Assembly (NCBI GenBank): GCA_030614585.1
Contig: JAUWTT010000061.1
Location: 1-12,270, forward strand
Direction of reading: 5' to 3'
Length of the DNA stretch: 12,270 bases
Origin: Acidobacteriota bacterium
GTDB lineage: Bacteria > Acidobacteriota > UBA6911 > RPQK01 > JAPXNP01
Under the pieces are notes generated by a model. It was not told where the DNA came from. It searched no databases and worked only from the letters and a program-made list of their open reading frames with translations. Made by a program: the position numbers and the translations under genes. Of this stretch, positions 1 through 5,912 are shown piece after piece. Positions within the stretch are counted from its first letter, which is position 1; each line of letters begins with the position of its first letter.

Positions 1-1427
1 AGCAGTGCATCAATATAGCGAATGGCTCGGTCTACGAGCTTGTTGTTACTCGAGCGTAGCCAGGTCATGACATTTCCCTCGTACCGGCCAAGGCGCCCCA
101 TCACCAAGGTGGAGTGCGTATTCAACAACAGTTTGAGCAGAAGATGTTCCTGCAAATGGTCGAGCCCCTCGGTCTCCACGGTATGGTCTAGATTTTCCAG
201 CTCGAATCGAATCCCCTGTTCTGTCCCATGAATCTTGAAATGGTGATGGGGCGCATTCCCTGTCTGCCTTCGCCGCCGCTCTATCAGCTTCCTGCTGAAG
301 TCAAACCCGAGCAACCGTTTTGCCGACGCAACATTCCCGATTTCTTCCCATTCCAGAGTCCTCGGCGGCCTGCGAAGGAGCGATTCCCAGGCTGTGGAGC
401 TGTCCTCAGAAGCAGTAAACAGAAGGTAACACCAGGAGGGTAGTAACTGATGGCCATCGACGTTCTCGAAAGGCAACAAGCTGAAAGTGGGAGCCCGTTC
501 GGTCGTGTCCGTCAGTATGGAGATCCCGTAGTGCTCGTCTGTCTCATAGAACAAGAACTCCTGACTCTGATAAAAAGCCGATTCGGCGACCACAAAGCTC
601 TCCAGAAAACCGGTGTCGAGTCGATCCCAAGCTGAAATCAGAGAACGGATGCCATCGGCTGTTTTGTCGAAAGGTTCGGAAGCGTAGAGCAAACAGAATC
701 CCACAGCCGCCATCAAAACCGTACTGGCTTGCATCCGAGTACTCCCCGAGAGGGCCATCGGCCCCACATTCAGGCTGATCGATTCAATGCAGGGATTCTG
801 AAGCACTCGCCTGGATCTCTCCACAAGCCTGCAGAGGACTTCGTCAGGATTGCAGTACAGAAAGAAGGGGGGCCGACTCGATAGTTCCAGAGCCTTCTCG
901 GTTGCCCCGATCACGAAGGGAGTCTCTCCCCCTTCGGTGCAGCTGATGAGCAGATCCCCTTCTCCGAATCCGTACTCCACCAACTGTCGCTCCGCATATG
1001 CGGGGACATCCTCAAAGTCTTCGATCGACTTGATTAGAGCGACGTCACCTCCTGCCATGAATCCACACACACTTTCGGAAAGCCCGGTTCCATTGAAGCT
1101 TTCTCGCCAGAGCGTCTCCAGAGTCAGCGCCAGCCGTCCGGTTGACCCACACCCACAGATGAATACACGATGGCCGGACTGAAGAGTCGAATCAATGGCA
1201 ATCCCGAGCTTCTGGAGCTTATCGAGCTTCTGAACCAGTTGATTCAGAGCCGAAGAATCAATTGATTTCATGACCTTCAACGCCCGGGGCAAGTCTTCGG
1301 AAGCAAGTGTCGACAAGTCGCCTGTTGCAGGGTGTGTTTTTTCGGTCGGCAAATCGCCAAGGCGGAATTGCGAAGCGATCAAAAGGTACCGCCGACACTT
1401 CTCTTCCCATGTAGCAGTGGAATCCAT
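1..1427 (-). CDS. Glucokinase-regulatory-protein-like double-SIS protein, C-terminus cut by window edge
   Basis: The open frame runs 475 codons from ATG at 1427 to the left edge, so it is partial at its C-terminus. Residues about 28-57 resemble the MurQ/GKRP leader (TEKTHPATGDLSTL). A first SIS fold follows with the sugar-phosphate loop GCGSTGRL (92-99), then FMAGGDVAL (123-131) and GPMALSGSTRM (222-232). A second SIS-like half ends in LLLNTHSTLVMGRLGRYEGN (433-452) and NNKLVDRAIR (461-470), the equivalent of the end of MurQ and of the corresponding stretch in vertebrate GKRP. MurQ enzymes are about 300 residues, whereas this insertion-bearing length fits the two-SIS GKRP architecture. The first catalytic glutamate of MurQ aligns with a leucine here (residue 106 by my count), while the second (SIEDFED, 134-140) is kept. 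A sugar-phosphate-binding regulator is therefore likelier than an N-acetylmuramate-6-phosphate etherase. A weak AGGTG lies 8 nt before the ATG. The substrate is unknown. Confidence 0.8.
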   Translation of the reverse strand, partial: MDSTATWEEKCRRYLLIASQFRLGDLPTEKTHPATGDLSTLASEDLPRALKVMKSIDSSALNQLVQKLDKLQKLGIAIDSTLQSGHRVFICGCGSTGRLALTLETLWRESFNGTGLSESVCGFMAGGDVALIKSIEDFEDVPAYAERQLVEYGFGEGDLLISCTEGGETPFVIGATEKALELSSRPPFFLYCNPDEVLCRLVERSRRVLQNPCIESISLNVGPMALSGSTRMQASTVLMAAVGFCLLYASEPFDKTADGIRSLISAWDRLDTGFLESFVVAESAFYQSQEFLFYETDEHYGISILTDTTERAPTFSLLPFENVDGHQLLPSWCYLLFTASEDSSTAWESLLRRPPRTLEWEEIGNVASAKRLLGFDFSRKLIERRRRQTGNAPHHHFKIHGTEQGIRFELENLDHTVETEGLDHLQEHLLLKLLLNTHSTLVMGRLGRYEGNVMTWLRSSNNKLVDRAIRYIDAL

Positions 1428-1508
1428 AGTGAGGACACCTAGCCTACGAGAAAAGCTAACAGCGATGCAACCGTGACCACGCGCAGCAGTCATGGTTCCC
1501 AGGGGAAG

Positions 1509-1550
1509 TCAGGGGCTGGGGGTTGGGACTTGGTGCTTGGGGCTTACAAG
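1509..1550. repeat. Heptad repeat, GGGCTTG-type, six degenerate units
   Basis: Six units of exactly 7 nt can be read: tcagggg, ctggggg, ttgggac, ttggtgc, ttggggc, ttacaag. Read on the other strand this is the same CCCCAAG/CCCAGCT family as the array at 12043-12119. It lies between the GKRP-like gene and the zinc-finger gene and ends 6 nt before the stop codon of the latter. Confidence 0.7.
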
Positions 1551-1556
1551 GTACGT

Positions 1557-1811
1557 TCAGGCTACTTCGAATATTTCTTCTTTACGGTCTTTTCCGGCTT
1601 CGAGCTTCTTTAGTTCGGCATCAGTGAACTTCGCATTCTTGGGTGCCCGCTTATAAAAATGCGGGTGAGTGGCCTTGGTGGCGGCATACACTGTTTCCCA
1701 ACAGTTCGGACAATCATCGAGATGAAGCAAGAAGTCCAATCTTTCGTCTTCTCGAAGCTGTTCATTCAAAAAATCGCGTACCGTCTTTCTATCACATACA
1801 AACATACTCAT
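1557..1811 (-). CDS. Small zf-HC2 (anti-sigma-type zinc finger) protein
   Basis: This is an 84-residue soluble protein with the zinc-binding pattern C6 ... H30-x3-C34-x2-C37 (LLHLDDCPNCWE). That spacing is the signature of the ZAS/zf-HC2 domain of anti-sigma factors. The tail (residues about 50-84) is rich in Lys and Glu. There is no membrane segment or sensor domain, and no sigma factor lies beside it, so the partner is not visible. The frame can be extended to a TTG at 1862. I chose the ATG at 1811 because GGTGGAG stands 6 nt upstream of it and the zinc-finger alignment begins just after. A further ATG lies two codons downstream. An anti-sigma or redox-sensing role is inferred from the motif only. 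Confidence 0.7.
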   Translation of the reverse strand: MSMFVCDRKTVRDFLNEQLREDERLDFLLHLDDCPNCWETVYAATKATHPHFYKRAPKNAKFTDAELKKLEAGKDRKEEIFEVA

Positions 1812-1959
1812 GACTGGCTCCACCGATATAGACAGATTTTCAGACACTAAAGTTTCACGCAAAGGGGAATATTTTTGAAGTTTTCGTCGATTGGCCTGGA
1901 GCCAGCTCGTTTTTTACACGGTTGAAACTGGCCGGGCCTCTGGGCTTTAGACCGGATAA

Positions 1960-2070
1960 TTCAAACCACAAAGTCACTAAATCACAAAGAATTCATAGTG
2001 CTTTTGTGATTTGGTGGTTAGGTTTGCTAAACCCTTGATTCTTGGTGCTCTTGGTGACTTGGTGGCGAAT
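1960..2070. repeat. Intergenic inverted repeat with ACCACNAAG / CTTGGTG short repeats
   Basis: The left arm (about 1964-1994, aaccacaaagtcactaaatc) is roughly the reverse complement of two right arms, 2001-2019 (cttttgtgatttggtggtt) and 2035-2069. The far right arm is a near-tandem of ttcttggtg / ctcttggtg / acttggtg. The element fills the spacer between the PLP enzyme stop and the zinc-finger gene start and could fold into alternative hairpins. No gene is visible in 1863-2086. Confidence 0.65.
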
Positions 2071-2086
2071 CTTCAGATTGCCCCGG

Positions 2087-3052
2087 TTAGGACGAGTGTT
2101 CCACCAGGATATCTCGAAGGAGAACTGAATCGATATTGCACCCCGTCAGTGCCAGCACCACCTTCTTTCCGGAGAACCGGCTGCCGAGCTTGACCGCAGC
2201 CGCCACAGTCGCAGCTGCTGCGGGTTCGGCGATATGGTGTGTGGTCCGGAAGATCTGAAAGACAGCGAGTCGAAGCTCCTGCTCACTCACCGTCACGATG
2301 TCATCAATCTGGTTCCGGAGAATCGAGAAGGTGAGCCCAAAAGGAACCCGAGTCGCCAATCCATCCGCAATCGTATCTGCAGAATCGGTTTTGACAATGC
2401 TGCCCTTTTTCCAGGAAAGATAGATGGAGGGGGCCTTTTCGGCTTGAACTCCGACCACCTTCACCGCGGGATTAATCGCCCTTAGCACCGTCAGAGCAGA
2501 GGCAGCACCGCTACCGCCCCCTATGGGTACAATCAGGTAATCAAGGTCGGGAAGCGCCTCGACTATTTCGAGAACGTAGGTTCCGACACCATGTATAAGA
2601 GGAGGTTCGTTCCCGGAATGCACATACCGCATTCCTTTTTCGGCCTGCACTTCCTCGACTCTCTCCCGCGCTTCGTCGAAGTCTTTCCCGTGAATAAGCA
2701 ACTCCGCGCCAAAGGCTTCCATCGCCTGGTTCTTTTCGGGGTTGTTGCCCTCCGGGACACCCACCATGCATCGGACTCCGAAGATTCGAGAAGCCAGGGC
2801 GATCGACTGGCCATGGTTGCCTCTGGTCGCCGTAATTACTCCGCGTTGTTTCTCCTCAGAGCTCAAACTGGCGATCAGGTTAATCCCGCCTCTGATTTTG
2901 AAGGCACCGGTCGGATTGAAGTCTTCGTGCTTGACGTACGTTTCAAACCCAAGCAGATCATCCAACAATGGATAACGAATCAAGGGTGTTGGTTTAAGAT
3001 AACGGGAAACCACGCGACGGGCTTGATAAACACCCTGAATTGAAACTTCCAT
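2087..3052 (-). CDS. PLP-dependent threonine/serine dehydratase family protein
   Basis: This 321-residue protein belongs to the fold-type II PLP enzymes, with the threonine/serine ammonia-lyase group as the best fit. The PLP lysine is K52 in GAFKIRGG. The substrate loop is ATRGNHGQS (75-83), and the phosphate-binding glycine loop is PIGGGSGAAS (176-185). The C-terminal ALTGCNID (301-308) stands where the family usually has SGGNxD. There is no C-terminal ACT domain, so it is the short, catabolic-type layout rather than the feedback-regulated biosynthetic IlvA. The expected reaction would be deamination of threonine or serine to the 2-oxo acid and ammonia. The substrate cannot be fixed, because racemases and hydroxyectoine-utilisation (EutB-type) lyases share this fold. 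AAGGGG lies 6 nt before the ATG. The ETF-QO gene ends 73 nt upstream, so co-transcription is plausible. Confidence 0.82.
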   Translation of the reverse strand: MEVSIQGVYQARRVVSRYLKPTPLIRYPLLDDLLGFETYVKHEDFNPTGAFKIRGGINLIASLSSEEKQRGVITATRGNHGQSIALASRIFGVRCMVGVPEGNNPEKNQAMEAFGAELLIHGKDFDEARERVEEVQAEKGMRYVHSGNEPPLIHGVGTYVLEIVEALPDLDYLIVPIGGGSGAASALTVLRAINPAVKVVGVQAEKAPSIYLSWKKGSIVKTDSADTIADGLATRVPFGLTFSILRNQIDDIVTVSEQELRLAVFQIFRTTHHIAEPAAAATVAAAVKLGSRFSGKKVVLALTGCNIDSVLLRDILVEHSS

Positions 3053-3125
3053 GAGATACCCCTTGAGTAAAACTACCTAGTGAGCCTGCGAACCTAAATA
3101 AAGGTCAATTCACAGCCTCCTGAAG

Positions 3126-4805
3126 TTACATCTTCTTCCAGTCGGGCCCACCACCTCCCTCTGGTGGAGTCCAAAGTATTATTTGGTAAGGATCTATGAT
3201 TTCACAAGTTTTGCAGTGGACACAGTTTGAGGAATTGACCTGGAGTCTTGGCTGTTCCCCCTCTCGGGTGATCTCGAAGACGCTTGCCGGACAGAAGTTC
3301 TGGCAAGGATTCCCAAACTCTTCCCTACATTTATCGATACAGATCTGGGGATCCCGGATCAGCAGATGTGAAGGTTGATCTTCCTCGTGAGAGGTGTCGG
3401 AGTAATACAAGCTACTCAACTTGTCAAAGGTGGTAGTACCGTCAAAATCGACTTCAGGAAGTGGGGACGTCGGTAATGAGGAAATCGGACGCATAAGAAT
3501 ATGCCCCGCGGTAATCGGCATGGGATCGATAAGACCGCGCCCTCTGCTGAGCATCTGCAAAGCAGAATGAAACATGCCGGGCCAAAACCCCTTTTGGAAT
3601 GACTGTCTAAAATTCCTGACCTTCCAAAGTTCCTTTCGGGCTGGACTGTTTTCAAACCGAGCTCCATACGTACTTAGTCTCTCAGCCGAAGAATCGCCCA
3701 TGACCAGCGCCTCCAACAGCGTCTCTGCCGCCAGCATTCCAGACTCTACCGCCAGGTGAATCCCCTTCAGGCGCTGGGGGTTCAAGAATCCCCCAGAATC
3801 ACCAACCACCAGCAATCCATCAGCAAATAACCGAGGCATGGCATAAAGGCCGCCTTCCGGTATGGCTTTAGCTCCATAGGAAACCAGTTCGCCACCCGCA
3901 ATAAGGTCCTTAATAAAGGGATGCTGCTTCAACCGCTGCAGGAGCAGATGGCAATCGGTTCTCGGATCTTCATAGTCGAGGCCAACCACCAAGCCCAAAT
4001 CAATGAGTCCATCCTGCATCGTGTAGACAAACCCGCCACCGAATTCATTCGATCTCAGTGGAAATCCAAGACTGTGATAAACCACACCCGGTTCCAGATC
4101 TCGTTTGACACGCCACAGTTCCTTCACGCCAACTGCGTATATCTGAGGCTGAGTTTCTGAGGACAGCCCAAACTTACGATCCGCTTGGCCAAACAGGGTC
4201 CCTTTCGGCCCTTCACCCAGAACCGTTACCTTAGCCTTCACATCCATACCGGGTTCATAGTTGGCCTTCGGTTCGCCATCTTGGCCGACTCCACTGTCAC
4301 TCATTCTCACGCCGATGACAGAGTCCCCATCAAACAGAATCTCTTTCCCCGGGAAGCCGGGATAAACCTCCACCTCGTGTTCTTCGCACAGAGCGGCCAA
4401 CCACTTCACTAACTGGCCGAGGGAAGCTACATAATAGCCATGATTCTGGAGCGGGGGAGGTGTAATTGGCACTCTATACGCTTTCGTCTCAGTGAGATAG
4501 TACAAAAGGTCGTTAGTTACCTTAGCTTCGTAGGGAGGTCTGGATTCCAGACCCTTAAGAAGAGCGTCGAACCCACGCGGGTCAACCACAGCCCCACTCA
4601 AGGCATGCGCCCCGATATCTTTGCCCTTCTCGACTACCAGGAGGACAGGGTTGAGGATATCCCCTGTTCTCTCACCGCTCTCGACAGCCTGGTTATGCTC
4701 CTTGATCAGGCGGGCAAGATGAAGGGCAGCGCTCAGCGATGCCGGCCCGGCACCGACAAAAAGAACATCTACTTCCAGTTGCTCACGCTCAACGCTCAAA
4801 TCCAA
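3126..4805 (-). CDS. Electron transfer flavoprotein-ubiquinone oxidoreductase
   Basis: This 559-residue membrane-associated flavo-iron-sulfur protein passes electrons from reduced ETF to the quinone pool, typically from acyl-CoA and amino-acid oxidation. An N-terminal FAD-binding strand is followed by VGAGPASLSAA (17-27). The middle carries GAHALSGAVVDPR (65-77) and the second FAD motif VVGDSGGFLNPQRLKGIH (333-350). The C-terminal 4Fe-4S domain has C505 (FCPASVF) and C528-x2-C531-x2-C534 (NCVHCKTC), then PEGGGGP. Three further cysteines (489, 493, 501) precede the cluster, as in a longer ferredoxin-like variant; the human enzyme, from memory, lacks them. The sixth residue of the GxGxxG loop is Ser rather than Gly. 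The start is TTG, bounded by an in-frame TAG 9 nt upstream, with AAGGG just before it. No etfAB genes are in the window. Confidence 0.93.
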   Translation of the reverse strand: MDLSVEREQLEVDVLFVGAGPASLSAALHLARLIKEHNQAVESGERTGDILNPVLLVVEKGKDIGAHALSGAVVDPRGFDALLKGLESRPPYEAKVTNDLLYYLTETKAYRVPITPPPLQNHGYYVASLGQLVKWLAALCEEHEVEVYPGFPGKEILFDGDSVIGVRMSDSGVGQDGEPKANYEPGMDVKAKVTVLGEGPKGTLFGQADRKFGLSSETQPQIYAVGVKELWRVKRDLEPGVVYHSLGFPLRSNEFGGGFVYTMQDGLIDLGLVVGLDYEDPRTDCHLLLQRLKQHPFIKDLIAGGELVSYGAKAIPEGGLYAMPRLFADGLLVVGDSGGFLNPQRLKGIHLAVESGMLAAETLLEALVMGDSSAERLSTYGARFENSPARKELWKVRNFRQSFQKGFWPGMFHSALQMLSRGRGLIDPMPITAGHILMRPISSLPTSPLPEVDFDGTTTFDKLSSLYYSDTSHEEDQPSHLLIRDPQICIDKCREEFGNPCQNFCPASVFEITREGEQPRLQVNSSNCVHCKTCEIIDPYQIILWTPPEGGGGPDWKKM

Positions 4806-4918
4806 GCGCCCTTGCTATCACTAAATTCAAGAATCGAAGCATCGACGAATCCGTCGGGAACGCGACTTAACAAAACCACATCAGAAGGGCATTCTGTCCT
4901 TAGCTTACCCTCGCTCTA

Positions 4919-5476
4919 TCAGGCTCTCTCGAGATATTTCCCCTCGGCGGTACCGACGCGGACAACGTCGCCTATTTTGATGAAGGGAGGAACTTGAATG
5001 ACAGTACCGGTTTCAAGGGTTGCCGGCTTCGGAGAATTGCTGGCTGTGGCCCCTTTCAGTTCGGGCTCCGTCTCGACGACCTCCAGTTCGACAGAAGTTG
5101 GCACATCAATGCCGATAGCTCGTTCTTGATAGAACTGCACTTGAATCTTCTGGCCCTCCTTGATGAATTTCGTGTAGTCGCCGAGAGTCTCCCCACCCAG
5201 AGCGCTCTGTTCGTAGTTCTCAGTATTCATGAAATGGTAATGGTTCCCATCCTTGTAAAGAAACTCCATTTCGTGCTCTTCCAACATCGCCCTCTCAATG
5301 GCGTCACCTGAGGCGAAACGGTGCTCATATGAACCACCCGACTCCAGGTTCCTGAGCAGCAGGCGAACAAACGCCGCTCCTTTGCCCGGCGCTCGATGCT
5401 GGAACTCGAGGACCCGGTGCAGGGCTCCGTTGTAAATGATGACCATTCCTTTTCTAACCTGCGTTGCTGCAATCAT
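4919..5476 (-). CDS. efp: Elongation factor P
   Basis: The 185-residue protein covers the three EF-P domains at the normal length. EF-P binds between the P and E sites and relieves ribosomes stalled at polyproline. The tip loop is APGKGAAF with K32, the lysine that many bacteria modify (equivalent to E. coli K34). The C-terminal signature VELEVVETEPELKG, then KPATLETG, is fully kept. The frame can be extended 3 codons to a TTG at 5485. I prefer the ATG at 5476, because MIAATQVRKGMVI matches the usual EF-P N-terminus. No Shine-Dalgarno is seen upstream; the bases there read CCTCCTG on the coding strand. No modification enzyme (EpmA, EpmB or EarP) lies nearby. A heptad-repeat array begins 25 nt upstream. 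Confidence 0.96.
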   Translation of the reverse strand: MIAATQVRKGMVIIYNGALHRVLEFQHRAPGKGAAFVRLLLRNLESGGSYEHRFASGDAIERAMLEEHEMEFLYKDGNHYHFMNTENYEQSALGGETLGDYTKFIKEGQKIQVQFYQERAIGIDVPTSVELEVVETEPELKGATASNSPKPATLETGTVIQVPPFIKIGDVVRVGTAEGKYLERA

Positions 5477-5500
5477 ACGTTTCAAACGATAACACAGGAG

Positions 5501-5542
5501 GGACTGGGAACTGGAACCGGTAATCGGTGATCGGTAATCGGT
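5501..5542. repeat. Heptad array AATCGGT, left arm
   Basis: Six 7-nt units are seen: ggactgg, gaactgg, aaccggt, aatcggt, gatcggt, aatcggt. Its inverted counterpart is at 5871-5912. Confidence 0.8.
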
Positions 5543-5594
5543 AAAACCGGATGTTGGGATGCCGGCAGGGATCTTGCTCTTCGTGGCTCAAATC

Positions 5595-5621
5595 TTCTTG
5601 GTGTATTTGGTATTCTGGTGG
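5595..5621. repeat. Nonamer repeat TTCTTGGTG, three degenerate units
   Basis: Three units of 9 nt are read: ttcttggtg, tatttggta, ttctggtgg. The same word recurs in the spacers at about 2039-2066, 9661-9680 and 12019-12042. Confidence 0.6.
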
Positions 5622-5656
5622 TAAGTCCTTGGGATTTGGGCGTGGGGCCGAGGGCT

Positions 5657-5691
5657 AAGCTCGAAGCTCGAAATCCGAAGCTCGAAACAAG
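5657..5691. repeat. Heptad array AAGCTCG, left inner arm
   Basis: Five 7-nt units are seen: aagctcg, aagctcg, aaatccg, aagctcg, aaacaag. The inverted counterpart is at 5798-5822. Confidence 0.75.
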
Positions 5692-5797
5692 CTCAAAATT
5701 AGAAGGTCTAAGGTCAAAACGCCGTAAAGTGACTGTTTATAAATAGGTTATCGGCAACAACCCGTTTTAGTCCTTAGATATTTGAGCTTGGATATTG

Positions 5798-5822
5798 TTT
5801 CGAATTTCGAGCTTCGAACTTC
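5798..5822. repeat. Heptad array GAGCTTC, right inner arm
   Basis: Units gaatttc, gagcttc and gaacttc follow a partial unit (tttc). They are the reverse complement of the array at 5657-5691. Confidence 0.7.
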
Positions 5823-5870
5823 CGTTTTTTCGGTTTGAGCAACAGACCCTAAAGCACCCGCCACCCACCC

Positions 5871-5912
5871 GCGATTACTGATCACCGATTACCGATAACC
5901 GATTACCGTTCA
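5871..5912. repeat. Heptad array CCGATTA, right outer arm, includes a stop codon
   Basis: Six 7-nt units are seen: gcgatta, ctgatca, ccgatta, ccgataa, ccgatta, ccgttca. The last three bases of the final unit are the complement of the TGA stop of the minus-strand TPR/FG-GAP gene. Confidence 0.8.

Larger units (their letters stand above)
5501..5912. repeat. Spacer-filling imperfect palindrome of about 410 bp built from heptad repeats
   Basis: The halves of this spacer are inverted copies at successive levels. Outer arms: 5518-5540 against 5872-5894, where 22 of 23 bases pair. Second arms: the AGCTCGA repeats near 5657-5700 against 5778-5822. Third arms: 5707-5721 (tctaaggtcaaaacg) against 5763-5778 (cgttttagtccttaga). 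At the apex gccgtaa (5720-5726) faces ttatcggc (5748-5755), around a central tttataaa (5736-5743). The right edge includes the stop codon of the downstream TPR gene (5910-5912). The left edge is 25 nt from the efp start. No gene is visible. It could be a non-autonomous mobile or REP-like element, or a large transcript hairpin. Confidence 0.7.

Noticed and set aside
1..1427. murQ, N-acetylmuramic acid 6-phosphate etherase
   Set aside because: The protein is too long for MurQ and has a large insertion before the last motif, and one catalytic glutamate appears replaced.
2591..3043. Plus-strand open frame of 150 codons
   Set aside because: It lies wholly antisense to the PLP enzyme with its full set of motifs, and its translation shows no recognisable domain.
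4806..4918. Terminator between efp and ETF-QO
   Set aside because: Only a 5-bp stem (cgacg/cgtcg) is present, with no T-run after it on the transcribed strand.
4440..4997. Plus-strand open frame of 185 codons
   Set aside because: It is antisense to the ETF-QO N-terminus and the efp end; both of those are certain genes.
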